From positions 992,001 through 1,056,000 of the forward strand of contig NZ_JAEPJQ010000001.1 in NCBI RefSeq assembly GCF_016827605.1: 64,000 nucleotides of DNA, in the 5' to 3' direction. Position numbers and translations under genes: made by a program. Source of the DNA: Hyunsoonleella ulvae. GTDB lineage: Bacteria > Bacteroidota > Bacteroidia > Flavobacteriales > Flavobacteriaceae. The notes under the pieces are model-generated. The model ran no database searches and was not told the DNA's origin. It worked only from the letters and a program-made list of their open reading frames with translations. Shown here piece after piece: positions 52,292 to 61,694 of the stretch (its first letter is position 1; each line of letters starts with the position of its first letter).

Positions 52292-53506
52292 ATGAAAAAC
52301 TTATTTCTTACACTAACTTGTGCCTTTTTTATTATTTCATGTGATACTACAAAAAAGTATGAAGGTAAGTGGCGACTAAACCCATTAGGATTAAACGACA
52401 ATGATCTTGACTACCCAACAAATATCTATATAGAAAGCGACTCTATAAAATTCAATTACTATTCATTTGATCACTGGCATGTGTTTCCTCTAGAGATTAA
52501 ACATAACAAGTTCCTATTCAATAATTGGAAAATAAACATTGATAGACTCAAAGACACGATATTTATAAATAAAAAAGCTTATGTTAAAGATGAAAATGAC
52601 AGTATTTTTAATTGGTGGTGGGATAAACCAATTCTAAATATTGAACTATCAAAAATAAAATCCAAATACTTTAGCTTTGAAAAAGTAAATAATTATACCC
52701 CTAAAAGCTATATCTATTTTGGTAAACGTATAGATAACTACGAGTTCAGTTTACAGTTGAATGACCACTATGCTGAAATAAATGATATTCCTGCATTTCT
52801 AAGTTCTCAAAGAGCCTCCCTTAGAGAAGAATTAACCCCATTTTTCACAACTGTTTTGATTATTGACAAAACAACTCCATTAAAGTATGTTGAAGGGATT
52901 TTTCATGAGCTTAAAAAAGTAAATCAACTAAAAATTAATTTTATAAATTCTTTTGATATAAAATTTAATGAAATTAAAGGGCTATATTATGATTATGAAA
53001 TTTTAAACACAAAACTTCCTTATCTTATGGAAAATGATTTTTATGTTCCAGGAATATTAAAAAGTCCTCACTCTCCACCACCACCTCCTGCTCCTTTCCC
53101 ATTTTTTATTAAAGAAAACCTCAATCCAGAATTCGTATTACTCAAAAACAATAGTATTTATTACAACAACAAAACCATCTCTAGCTCTGAATTGGAACGT
53201 TTAACTATACAATGGGTTGAAAACAAAAATGCTATTTTTAGTTTGTATGATTTAGAATCCACATATGAAAGTTTTCTGGAAATCACAGCTACTATAAGAT
53301 CAGTCTACCGAAATAAAAGAAATACACTCTCAAAAACTAAATTCAATAAACCTCTAGATGAATTAAAACTAGAAGAAATAAGGATAATAAATCATGAAAT
53401 ACCTGTGCATCATGTTTGGAGTTTTTCTATACCTCATTTTAATTCTATTATTAATGAAGACAACTCTTTTTTTGGGTTAAAAGTTCCAGTATTAATTCCT
53501 CATTAA
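52292..53506 (+). CDS. Lipoprotein of unknown function
   Basis: About 404 residues from ATG at 52292 (an upstream in-frame Met lies before the signal). Lipobox TCAFFIISC (Cys about residue 15). The mature part is rich in aromatic residues (FNYYSFDHWHVFPLEIK). A stretch with LIIDKTTPLKYVEGIFHELKK near residue 190-210 recalls the periplasmic domain of ExbD, but this is weak. A Pro run (PPPPPAPFPF) lies near residue 260. It follows the transglutaminase pair and precedes yraN. Confidence 0.65.
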   Translation: MKNLFLTLTCAFFIISCDTTKKYEGKWRLNPLGLNDNDLDYPTNIYIESDSIKFNYYSFDHWHVFPLEIKHNKFLFNNWKINIDRLKDTIFINKKAYVKDENDSIFNWWWDKPILNIELSKIKSKYFSFEKVNNYTPKSYIYFGKRIDNYEFSLQLNDHYAEINDIPAFLSSQRASLREELTPFFTTVLIIDKTTPLKYVEGIFHELKKVNQLKINFINSFDIKFNEIKGLYYDYEILNTKLPYLMENDFYVPGILKSPHSPPPPPAPFPFFIKENLNPEFVLLKNNSIYYNNKTISSSELERLTIQWVENKNAIFSLYDLESTYESFLEITATIRSVYRNKRNTLSKTKFNKPLDELKLEEIRIINHEIPVHHVWSFSIPHFNSIINEDNSFFGLKVPVLIPH

Positions 53507-53528
53507 ATAACAAGAGATAAGCTGTATT

Positions 53529-53888
53529 ATGGCACAACACAACGAACTAGGTAAAAAAGGCGAACAGCTTGCAGTAGATTTTCTTTTAAATCACAACTAC
53601 ACTATTATAGAACGCAACTACCGTTTTGAAAAGGCTGAAGTAGACATCATTGCCCAAAAAGATGACACTCTTGCCATTATTGAAGTTAAAACACGCTCTA
53701 CGACAGATTTTGGAGATCCGCAAGACTTTGTAAAACCTAAACAGATAAAAAATCTAGTAAAGGCCGTAGATGAATACGTCACTGAAAACGATTTAGATGT
53801 AGAAGTTAGGTTTGATATTATCGCTATTGTAAAAGAAAGTAAAACCTATAACATTGAGCATTTAGAAAATGCTTTTTATCATTTTTAA
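53529..53888 (+). CDS. yraN: YraN / UPF0102 family endonuclease-like protein
   Basis: A 119-residue cytoplasmic protein with the UPF0102 pattern: GKKGEQLAVDFLLNHNYTIIERNYR, then EVDIIAQKDDTLAIIEVKTR, which holds the Asp, Glu and Lys of a PD-(D/E)XK-type nuclease core. Biological role in DNA repair or uptake is not settled. A 110-bp gap with no gene follows. Confidence 0.9.
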   Translation: MAQHNELGKKGEQLAVDFLLNHNYTIIERNYRFEKAEVDIIAQKDDTLAIIEVKTRSTTDFGDPQDFVKPKQIKNLVKAVDEYVTENDLDVEVRFDIIAIVKESKTYNIEHLENAFYHF

Positions 53889-54000
53889 ATGCCCGGGTAA
53901 AGAGAAGCATCTCAAATAATAAGTAGATTACTATTTCTTACGGAATGAAGAATGCACAACAAGACATCGTTATACAGGATGCCGCATTGAGAATAATAAT

Positions 54001-55338
54001 TTATTTCTCAAAAAACTGTTTCAACGCTTCTAAATCCTCAGGTTTTGCCGCAATTTTTTTGTCTTTATCTAAAATAAAATACGTTGGTGTTGCTGTTACC
54101 CCGTAACTATTACCAATTTTATTATCCCATTTTCCCTCTCCGTAAACATGCAAAAAATTTGGAAAATCGTAGGTTAAGCTTTTCCAACCATCTGGTTCAT
54201 CCTCCAAGCCAATAGCTATAACCTTTAGTTTTTCATTTTCTAATGCTTTACTAAATTCATGTAATTGTGGAATTTCATCTAAACAATGAGAACAACCACT
54301 ACTCCAAAACGCTATAATATAATGCTCTGCTATATTTAACTCACTTAAATGTTTTAAAACAGTTTTCTCTTTTTCTTTAACCTCTGTGGAGAAATCAGGT
54401 GCTGGGTTTCCTATGGATGTATCTTGATATAAAATTAAAGCTTGTAACAATAGTTGGTCGTTTAACTTAACCGATAAATCCATCAGGTACTTTTCAGCAA
54501 TAAAATTAGCTACTGGTTCCATCTTTAAGTCAACCATCTGCTCCCACAAATCGGTATATAACGATTTCTTGATAACATCAGCAGCATCTTTTATTTTACT
54601 GTTAAATACTTCTATATTTCTCTTATAATCTTCAATTTCATTACCATTATTAGAAGACATTCCAAAAACATAATTCAGCATACGCTCTGTAAGGAATTTA
54701 GAACGTTGTAACGTACCATTATTAAAATCTACATAATTAAAATAATTGTCCTTAAGTCCTTGAATATAGGTTTGAACATCTACAGCGTGTTTTGGAATAT
54801 AGGGTTTATTTGCCTTTATAAAATTAGATACAATCGTACCTTTGGAAGCCTCTTCAAACCCCTGTTGGGTTTCACGTTGGGTTTTAAAAATAGCAGCCAA
54901 AGCAAGCGTATCCTTTGTTTCGCTTGTATCCCCATAATAGTTACTAATACTGTTAGTAATCATTAGCATACTATTGGTATAAGATTCTAATAATTTGTTT
55001 TCTCGTGATGATAAAAATTTCACACCCGTTTCTGAATTAAAATCAAGCTCAATATCTTCCTCTCCATTATAAATTACATCAAAATTGTATTCTTCTTGTG
55101 GCACTGCATAGGTAATGCGATACATGCCCTTAGTAATTGTAGAATCTAATGTAATTTCAAAACTACCATCTGCAGCAATAGGTGTATTAGTTACGTAGTT
55201 GGAATGTGTTGGTTCTACTTTGTATAGCAGGGCAAGTTCAAAATTACCAGCAGGAGTAAATGTGCCTTTAATACTGTGTTGCCCGTAAAAAATAAATGGT
55301 GCTACTAAGAATAAAATTAAAAAATACTTTAGTTTCAT
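54001..55338 (-). CDS. Exported TlpA/redoxin-type thiol-disulfide oxidoreductase
   Basis: A 445-residue protein, start at the Met before the signal peptide (MKLKYFLILFLVAPFIFYGQ). The N-terminal half is beta-rich (DUF4369-like), the middle is helical, and the last 130 residues carry a thioredoxin-like domain with C349/C352 (FWSSGCSHCLDEIPQL) and cis-Pro in VTATPTYFILDK. Such proteins act as periplasmic disulfide reductases in Bacteroidota. It ends downstream of mfd, 81 bp after the mfd stop on the same strand. Confidence 0.85.
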   Translation of the reverse strand: MKLKYFLILFLVAPFIFYGQHSIKGTFTPAGNFELALLYKVEPTHSNYVTNTPIAADGSFEITLDSTITKGMYRITYAVPQEEYNFDVIYNGEEDIELDFNSETGVKFLSSRENKLLESYTNSMLMITNSISNYYGDTSETKDTLALAAIFKTQRETQQGFEEASKGTIVSNFIKANKPYIPKHAVDVQTYIQGLKDNYFNYVDFNNGTLQRSKFLTERMLNYVFGMSSNNGNEIEDYKRNIEVFNSKIKDAADVIKKSLYTDLWEQMVDLKMEPVANFIAEKYLMDLSVKLNDQLLLQALILYQDTSIGNPAPDFSTEVKEKEKTVLKHLSELNIAEHYIIAFWSSGCSHCLDEIPQLHEFSKALENEKLKVIAIGLEDEPDGWKSLTYDFPNFLHVYGEGKWDNKIGNSYGVTATPTYFILDKDKKIAAKPEDLEALKQFFEK

Positions 55339-55419
55339 TGTAATAGATTCTGATACAATCCCAATAGTAGGTGGGACAAAATGACAATTAATGTTTGTGT
55401 ATTCATATAAAATCAATAA

Positions 55420-58400
55420 TTAAGCCACAATGGGTTGTAATGCTTCTAAAGCTTTTTTTACTGATGTAATGTTTTCAAAAGTTAATAATAATCGTAAACC
55501 ATTTCTGGTTTGTTTCTCCTTCATTTTACAAACTTGGGAATTGGTTTGTACGAACTGTAATACTTTGGTAAAGTTACTACTTTGATAAAAACTACTTTGC
55601 TGATCGTTAATAAAATAACCTATGAGTTTATTTTGTTTCATGATAACTTTTTCAAAGCCAATTTTAGTAGCCAACCACTTTATTTGGACACTATTTAATA
55701 AATCGGTCACTTGTTGGGGTAATTCTCCAAAACGATCTATTAATTCTAACTCAAATTTCTGTAATTCCTCTTCTGTTTTTAAGTTATTGAGTTGTGTATA
55801 TAAATTTAAACGTTCTGCAATGTTATTAATGTAACTATCAGGGAATAATAACTCAAAGTCGGTATCAATGGTAACATCTTTTACATAAATCTTGTCCTCG
55901 CCTTCATCTTTATACAAATCCTTAAACTCATTTTCTTTAAGCTCTTCAATAGCTTCATTTAGAATTTTTTGATAGGTATCAAATCCTATTTCATTAATAA
56001 ATCCACTTTGCTCGCCACCCAATAAATCGCCAGCACCTCTAATTTCCAAATCTTTCATTGCAATATTAAAACCGCTACCCAATTCGGTAAACTGCTCTAA
56101 AGCTGTGATGCGCTTTCTGGCATCTTCGGTCATTGCTGAATATTCTGGTGTTATGAAGTAACAAAACGCTTTTTTGTTGCTTCGGCCTACACGACCACGC
56201 ATTTGGTGTAAGTCACTTAATCCAAAATTGTTTGCGTTGTTAATGAAAATAGTATTGGCATTAGGTACGTCCAATCCGCTTTCAACAATAGTAGTACTTA
56301 CTAACACATCAAAACCACCATCCATAAACTGTAGCATCAACTGCTCTAGTTTTTTACCTTCCATTTGTCCATGGCCAATCCCAATTTTAGCATCAGGAAT
56401 TAAACGCTGTAACATGCCTGCTACCTCTTTAATATTCTCAATACGATTATGAATAAAGAAGACTTGTCCGCCACGTTGAATTTCATAGCTAACCGCATCC
56501 CGAATAGTTTCTTCATTAAAACGAATCACATGGCTTTCAATAGGATATCGGTTTGGAGGCGGTGTGGTAATTACCGATAAATCCCTAGCTGCCATTAAAC
56601 TAAACTGCAAGGTTCTTGGTATTGGTGTTGCCGTTAAGGTTAACACGTCTACATTCTCCTTTAACGTTTTTAGCTTTTCTTTTACGGCAACGCCAAATTT
56701 TTGTTCTTCATCAACAATGAGCAACCCTAGATCTTTGAATTTTACATTTTTATTTACTAGCTGATGCGTACCAATAATAATATCAACCTTACCCTCAGCC
56801 AGAGCTTCTAAAGTTTCTCTTTTTTGTTTGGCTGTTCTAAAACGATTCACATAATCAACTACAACAGGAAAGTCTTTTAAACGTTGTTTAAACGTTCGCG
56901 AGTGTTGATAGGCCAAAATAGTTGTTGGCACTAAAACGGCCACTTGTTTTCCATTATCTACGGCTTTGAATGCTGCACGAATGGCAACCTCAGTCTTACC
57001 AAAACCTACATCACCACATATCAAGCGGTCCATAGGGCGTTCGCTCTCCATATCAGCTTTAATATCGGCAGTAGCAGTACTTTGGTCAGGCGTGTCTTCA
57101 TAAATAAATGAAGCTTCCAACTCGTGTTGCATATAACTGTCTGGATTGTATTGAAAGCCTTTTTGCGTCTTCCGCTTTGCGTAAAGTTTTATGAGATTGA
57201 ATGCGACGTGTTTTACACGTGCTTTGGTTTTTTGTTTAAGTGTTTTCCATGCACTGCTACCAAGTTTATATATTTTTGGTGGCTTACCATCTTTACCGTT
57301 AAACTTGGTAATTTTATGCAGCGAATGTATACTTAAATACAGGACATCACGCTCACCATAAATTAGTTTTATGGCTTCTTGTTTCTTCCCTTCAACATCT
57401 ATTTTTTGGAGTCCGCCAAAGCGTCCAATCCCATGGTCTATATGCGTAACATAATCCCCAATATCAAGGTTAGTTAATTCCTTTAGGGTAATAGCTTGCT
57501 TTTTGGCATAGCCGTTTTTTAAATGAAATTTATGGTAGCGTTCAAATATTTGATGATCGGTATAAACTACTATTTTAGTATCATGATCTACAAACCCTTG
57601 ATGCAATGCTAAAATAACTGTTTGATAATCTTTAACATCCAGTTGGGCATCGTCAAAAATATCATGGAACCGTTTGGCTTGTTGCTCACTTACACAGGCA
57701 ATATAATTTGTGTAACCCTTATCGTGGTTAGCATTTAAATCTTCTATTAATAGGTTGAATTGCTTATTGAATGCGGGTTGTGGGGTAGTGTTGAATTCAA
57801 TATTATGAGATGTCTCAACCGTGCTCGACATCACAGCAGAGCTCCCAAATTCTATGATAGAAAAATCTAGTAATTGTTTTTTAAGTAATGCTGAATTACA
57901 GAACAACTCATGAGGTTGCGCATGTTTGATGTCTTCTGATAGTGAAGCAAAGGCTTCCTCGGCTTTAACATAAAAATCATCAATCCTTGAAAAGAGTAAA
58001 TCAGCATTTTTCAAACCGATTACTGTTTTCTGGGCAATGTATTTTAAGAAGCTTTGGCGTTTTTCTTCTACCAATTTATTCGCCACATTGGGAATAATAT
58101 TAATCTTTTTTATTTGCTCTACAGATAACTGCGTTTCTACATCAAAGGTTCTAATAGAATCTACCTCATCTCCAAAAAACTCAATACGATAGGGCTTATC
58201 ATGTGAAAATGAAAATACATCTACAATACCACCACGTACCGAAAACTCGCCAGGTTCAGTTACAAAATCAACGCGTTTAAACTTGTATTCAAAAAGTACT
58301 TCATTAACAAAATCAATAGATACGCTATCGCCAACACCAACTTTTAACGTACTGCGTTCCAGCTCCTTTCTAGTAACAACCTGCTCAAACAACGCATCGG

Positions 58401-58773
58401 GATAAGTAACAATTATTGCTGGTTTTTTTTGTGAGTTAATACGGTTTAAAACCTCTGCACGTAGTAATACGTTGGCATTGTCGGTTTCCTCAATATCATA
58501 AGGCCTACGGTAACTACCAGGATAGAACAACACATCCTTTTCAGATAATAACTGCTCTAGATCGTTTAGATAATGCGCCGCCTCTTCTTTGTCGTTAAAC
58601 ACCAAAAGAAATGGCTTTTCCACTTCCTTAAAAACCGAGGCTATTACAAAGGAAAACGAAGAACCAACCAGTCCTTTTACATGTGTTTTTAATTGGGTTT
58701 GGGCAATAGTATTTCGCAGATTTTGCGTTTGCAAAGCCTGTACATAGGTTTGAGAGATATGGGTTTTACTCAC
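55420..58773 (-). CDS. mfd: Transcription-repair coupling factor Mfd
   Basis: ATP-dependent translocase that removes stalled RNA polymerase and recruits UvrA. The 1117-residue protein has a UvrB-like N-terminal module, the RNA-polymerase-interacting (CarD-type) domain near residue 435 (LDIGDYVTHIDHGIGRFGG), Walker A near residue 585 (CGDVGFGKTEVAI), the DEEQ box near residue 686 (LLIVDEEQKFG), helicase C motifs (STTIVESGLDVPNAN, HQMRGRVGRS), and a C-terminal TRCF domain. A TATATTTG box lies 19 bp before the ATG. Confidence 0.97.
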   Translation of the reverse strand: MSKTHISQTYVQALQTQNLRNTIAQTQLKTHVKGLVGSSFSFVIASVFKEVEKPFLLVFNDKEEAAHYLNDLEQLLSEKDVLFYPGSYRRPYDIEETDNANVLLRAEVLNRINSQKKPAIIVTYPDALFEQVVTRKELERSTLKVGVGDSVSIDFVNEVLFEYKFKRVDFVTEPGEFSVRGGIVDVFSFSHDKPYRIEFFGDEVDSIRTFDVETQLSVEQIKKINIIPNVANKLVEEKRQSFLKYIAQKTVIGLKNADLLFSRIDDFYVKAEEAFASLSEDIKHAQPHELFCNSALLKKQLLDFSIIEFGSSAVMSSTVETSHNIEFNTTPQPAFNKQFNLLIEDLNANHDKGYTNYIACVSEQQAKRFHDIFDDAQLDVKDYQTVILALHQGFVDHDTKIVVYTDHQIFERYHKFHLKNGYAKKQAITLKELTNLDIGDYVTHIDHGIGRFGGLQKIDVEGKKQEAIKLIYGERDVLYLSIHSLHKITKFNGKDGKPPKIYKLGSSAWKTLKQKTKARVKHVAFNLIKLYAKRKTQKGFQYNPDSYMQHELEASFIYEDTPDQSTATADIKADMESERPMDRLICGDVGFGKTEVAIRAAFKAVDNGKQVAVLVPTTILAYQHSRTFKQRLKDFPVVVDYVNRFRTAKQKRETLEALAEGKVDIIIGTHQLVNKNVKFKDLGLLIVDEEQKFGVAVKEKLKTLKENVDVLTLTATPIPRTLQFSLMAARDLSVITTPPPNRYPIESHVIRFNEETIRDAVSYEIQRGGQVFFIHNRIENIKEVAGMLQRLIPDAKIGIGHGQMEGKKLEQLMLQFMDGGFDVLVSTTIVESGLDVPNANTIFINNANNFGLSDLHQMRGRVGRSNKKAFCYFITPEYSAMTEDARKRITALEQFTELGSGFNIAMKDLEIRGAGDLLGGEQSGFINEIGFDTYQKILNEAIEELKENEFKDLYKDEGEDKIYVKDVTIDTDFELLFPDSYINNIAERLNLYTQLNNLKTEEELQKFELELIDRFGELPQQVTDLLNSVQIKWLATKIGFEKVIMKQNKLIGYFINDQQSSFYQSSNFTKVLQFVQTNSQVCKMKEKQTRNGLRLLLTFENITSVKKALEALQPIVA

Positions 58774-58792
58774 CTATTTTTGTTTTGAAGTG

Positions 58793-58800
58793 CAAATATA
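58793..58800 (-). promoter_or_regulatory. -7 box of mfd
   Basis: TATATTTG on the minus strand, 19 bp before the mfd ATG. Confidence 0.55.
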
Positions 58801-58938
58801 GTGCTTGAAGCTTTTTTTCAATAATAAATAAGGTCAAAAATCAGGGTTTTCTTCTAATTTAGAATAATAATACTGCTATTATAGAATAATTGTTTTATTT
58901 GATTTAACTAAATTAGTTTCTAATTTAATTAAAGTCTC

Positions 58939-60486
58939 ATGCCTTATAAAAAGCTTCTATTTACTTTTTTAAGTTTTTCTTTAACATTCTTAATTCATGG
59001 CCAAAATTTTTCTAGTAATCTTGAAAAAGAAATATTTTCTTCATATGCTAAAGATTCTATTAATTATGATTTTATAGAAAGTTTATTTGCAATGGATTCC
59101 ATTATTGATAAGGAGGAAATATTAGAAAGAAAAGAAAAAATTAAATCACTAATTAAAACATTTCCTGAAAAAGAAAATAGTGATAAAAAAGAGAAGAAAA
59201 GGATTAAAAAAATATACAATAGTATACACGATACATTCTTTACCAAATACAATTTAAATTCATATTTCAGTGATATTTTTAAAGACGGAACATATAATTG
59301 TGTTACAGCTACTGCGATGTATGCCTATGTGTTTGATGAGTTAAACATACCTTATCATATAAAAGAGACCCCTTCCCATGTTTTCTTAATAGCATACCCT
59401 AATTCTTTTAATATATACCTGGAAACTACGGCACCAGGTGCATATGGTTTTTCCATACCTAAAGAACCTGAAGTAAAAAAAATTATCGATGAACTAATTG
59501 CTTATAAAATTGTAACTAAAAACGAAGTAAATGAAAAAGGCTATATGCAGTTTTACGAAGATTATTATTACGGCAAGGAGTTTATTGATAAAAGTGCTTT
59601 AATTGGTATGCAATATTACAACAAGGGCTTGAGTAAACTTGAGTCTCTAGATTATGATACTTCGCTAAATAACTTTAGAAAAGCAAAAACTTTTTATTCT
59701 TCCCCTCTCATTAAACCCCTGCTTAAAAGCATTATGTTTGTAAAAGTTAATGAACTGGTTTTTAATTCTCTAGATGATATAGACTTTCTTATTGAACTTT
59801 TGTCTATAGCTAATTATCCTAAAGATTATTCCCTGTCAAATTTAAAATCTTCCCTTTATAAAATTGTAGAGCATGATGATAATGACTCGGAATTTATCTT
59901 AAATACTATTGAGAAGTTTCGTTCTATAAAAAATGATAAGGTAAAAAATGAAGCCATTGAGTTCCTTTACGAATACCTAGGAAGAAAAGCTGCCTCAAAT
60001 AGTGAATATGATGAAGCAATTATTCATGCTGATAGTATTTTAAAGATTAATTCTAACAGTAAAATAGCGAAAGAAATTGTTGAGTTTACTATTTTTAGAA
60101 AAGTTGCTTATTCTTTGTATGATATAAAGGCTTTAAACTCCTTTTTAGAATCTTCAAACAAATATGAATTTCTTAAAACCGATAGAAGGTATTTTATAAG
60201 TCTAGCGCATTTCTACGGTAACTTATCTTTAATGAACTACAAGAGTAAAAGTATAACTACAGCCAAAAATTATAGGGACAAGTTTGAAGATATAATGGAT
60301 ACAAATAATATTCTGGACGAAATAAACAAGGTTTTAATAGTTGATTTATACTTAAGAGCCGGAAACTATTATTACTATAAAGGGAAGTATCAATCTTCGT
60401 ATAACATATACAATAAAGGTCTAACATATATACCTAATCATCCCGATTTAATGAAAAGAGCACAGTGGTCTAAAGACGAATTGTAG
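58939..60486 (+). CDS. Exported transglutaminase-like and TPR protein
   Basis: A 515-residue protein with signal peptide (MPYKKLLFTFLSFSLTFLIHGQ). Residues about 80-200 look like a transglutaminase/papain-type core: C121 (YNCVTATAMYAY), H147 (TPSHVFLIAYP) and a Glu in IYLETTAPG. The C-terminal 290 residues are helical with TPR-like units (YYNKGLSKLESLDYDTSLNNFRKAK, YKGKYQSSYNIYNKGLTYIPNHPDL). No known name. Monocistronic; the gap before it (58801-58938) is AT-rich with no gene. Confidence 0.7.
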   Translation: MPYKKLLFTFLSFSLTFLIHGQNFSSNLEKEIFSSYAKDSINYDFIESLFAMDSIIDKEEILERKEKIKSLIKTFPEKENSDKKEKKRIKKIYNSIHDTFFTKYNLNSYFSDIFKDGTYNCVTATAMYAYVFDELNIPYHIKETPSHVFLIAYPNSFNIYLETTAPGAYGFSIPKEPEVKKIIDELIAYKIVTKNEVNEKGYMQFYEDYYYGKEFIDKSALIGMQYYNKGLSKLESLDYDTSLNNFRKAKTFYSSPLIKPLLKSIMFVKVNELVFNSLDDIDFLIELLSIANYPKDYSLSNLKSSLYKIVEHDDNDSEFILNTIEKFRSIKNDKVKNEAIEFLYEYLGRKAASNSEYDEAIIHADSILKINSNSKIAKEIVEFTIFRKVAYSLYDIKALNSFLESSNKYEFLKTDRRYFISLAHFYGNLSLMNYKSKSITTAKNYRDKFEDIMDTNNILDEINKVLIVDLYLRAGNYYYYKGKYQSSYNIYNKGLTYIPNHPDLMKRAQWSKDEL

Positions 60487-60548
60487 TGTTAAAAACTCTG
60501 TTAGACAAAAAAACTAAATTCTTACTTACATAAAAATAAAAAAATATG

Positions 60549-60556
60549 TAGGTTTG
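60549..60556 (+). promoter_or_regulatory. -7 box of terB
   Basis: TAGGTTTG, 22 bp before the ATG. Confidence 0.5.
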
Positions 60557-60578
60557 CAGCACTAAAAAAGAAGTATAT

Positions 60579-61010
60579 ATGTCGTTTTCAAATTTATTTG
60601 ACAGTGGTTTTAAGAAGCGTAATGAAAGCCATTTTGCTGCAATTGTTAGAGTAGCAATGGCAGATGGTGTAATTACTGATGATGAAAAAGCCTTTTTGGA
60701 CAGATTAGCTCGAAAATTGGAGATTGGAGATAGCGATTATAAATCCATATTAAAGAATTATAACTCGCACCCTATTAATCCCCCTGTATCTTACGACCAG
60801 CGTTTGGAGCGTTTATACGATTTAGTACGTATGATTCATGTAGATACGATTACTGGAGAACCAGAAATGTTATTATTGAAAAAGATTGGTGTTGGACTTG
60901 GGTTTCATGCAGTAAATGTAAAATACATTGTTGATAAAGCATTAACACTTGTGAGTAACGGTGTTGATTTGGATGATTTTGTGGACCAAATAAAGAATAT
61001 GAATAGATAA
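60579..61010 (+). CDS. TerB-family protein
   Basis: A 143-residue helical protein of the TerB fold. The acidic metal-site pattern AMADGVITDDEKAFLDRLARKL repeats in weaker form as MIHVDTITGEPEMLLLKKIGVGLG. TerB is named after tellurite resistance, but single members are common as stress-related proteins and no other ter genes are seen. Own promoter box and a strong terminator. Confidence 0.85.
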   Translation: MSFSNLFDSGFKKRNESHFAAIVRVAMADGVITDDEKAFLDRLARKLEIGDSDYKSILKNYNSHPINPPVSYDQRLERLYDLVRMIHVDTITGEPEMLLLKKIGVGLGFHAVNVKYIVDKALTLVSNGVDLDDFVDQIKNMNR

Positions 61011-61033
61011 AAATTAGATATTCAATATAATTT

Positions 61034-61061
61034 AAAAGCGTCCAACATGTTGGACGCTTTT
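61034..61061 (+). terminator. Terminator of terB
   Basis: A perfect 28-bp palindrome with half AAAAGCGTCCAACA, followed by Ts; 23 bp after the stop codon. Confidence 0.9.
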
Positions 61062-61358
61062 TTTATGAAATGAGCCCAACGAAATATAAATAAAAAGATA
61101 AAATATGATTGCGAATTACATCTGACCAATAAAAATATTAACTATCAGATGAAAAAAATAAAATAATTTGAAACTGAATTTTAAAAACTAAAATAATAGG
61201 CATTGAAGCGTAAGCAATTGGGAGACAAACTTTTGCCATATAACGTAAGTATCTGTTGAAAAACGGACAGTCATTTTTATGTCTAAAATTAATTATAAAT
61301 AATTGATTTTCAATAAATTAAATTGAAATTTTATTTGGAAGTTTAAAAAATTCCACTT
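61062..61358. other. AT-rich gap without a recognised gene
   Basis: About 300 bp with no significant reading frame on either strand and no hairpin of note; it precedes the leader transcript that starts near 61373. It may be eroded former coding or repeat sequence. Confidence 0.5.
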
Positions 61359-61366
61359 TATATTTG
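61359..61366 (+). promoter_or_regulatory. -7 box of the leader transcript
   Basis: TATATTTG, 330 bp before the TPR gene and 110 bp before the small leader frame; implies a long 5' leader. Confidence 0.55.
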
Positions 61367-61414
61367 CAGCGCAGTTTTAGATAAACAACTGTAAAACAAA
61401 ATTTATTTAATAAG

Positions 61415-61458
61415 ATCCTGAAATACTGAAATAAATTCAGTACAAGTAAGTTCAGGAT
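61415..61458. repeat. Nested hairpin in the leader
   Basis: Outer arms ATCCTGAA/TTCAGGAT enclose an inner hairpin ACTGAA-N5-TTCAGT. The outer stem matches the repeat at 42523-42541, so this may be an interspersed repeat captured in the leader. Confidence 0.6.
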
Positions 61459-61476
61459 ATATAAAAACTAAAAGCC

Positions 61477-61554
61477 ATGTTGAAGTATTATATAGCATTT
61501 CAGGATTGGAGTTGTAACCCAGAGTTATGGCTCAGGCTTCGGTTTTTTCTGTAG
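61477..61554 (+). CDS. Candidate 25-codon leader peptide
   Basis: A short frame starting with ATG and ending TAG; the peptide begins MLKYYIAFQDW and ends RLRFFL, with Trp codons 11 and 18. Its last six codons (61536-61551) form one arm of a possible antiterminator, and the intrinsic terminator lies right after the stop. This is the arrangement of ribosome-controlled attenuators. Coding has not been shown; there is no strong Shine-Dalgarno, which is usual in this phylum. Confidence 0.5.
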   Translation: MLKYYIAFQDWSCNPELWLRLRFFL

Positions 61555-61610
61555 ATTATTACTTTCCAGAAAAAAAATCCGAAGCAAAACAAACTGTTTC
61601 GGATTTTTTT
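61536..61610 (+). promoter_or_regulatory. Antiterminator/terminator pair (candidate attenuator)
   Basis: Segment A (61536-61551, GCTTCGGTTTTTTCTG) can pair with segment B (61567-61585, ending ATCCGAAGC). Segment B can instead pair with segment C (61597-61610, TTTCGGATTTTTTT) to make an intrinsic terminator with a U tail. The two pairings exclude each other, and A lies within the end of the leader frame. The TPR gene starts 85 bp after the U tail. Confidence 0.6.
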
Positions 61611-61694
61611 ATTCCTAGAATATTTATATCCGATTCTATTTAAGAGGTATCAAATACACTTCTTAAACACGTTTAATATTTAAAAATTAAAACA

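Noticed and set aside
60579-61010. Tellurite-resistance operon
   Set aside because: Only a single TerB-fold gene is present; no other ter genes nearby.
61477-61554. Firm assignment as a tryptophan operon leader
   Set aside because: Only two separated Trp codons and no trp gene downstream; kept only as an attenuator candidate.
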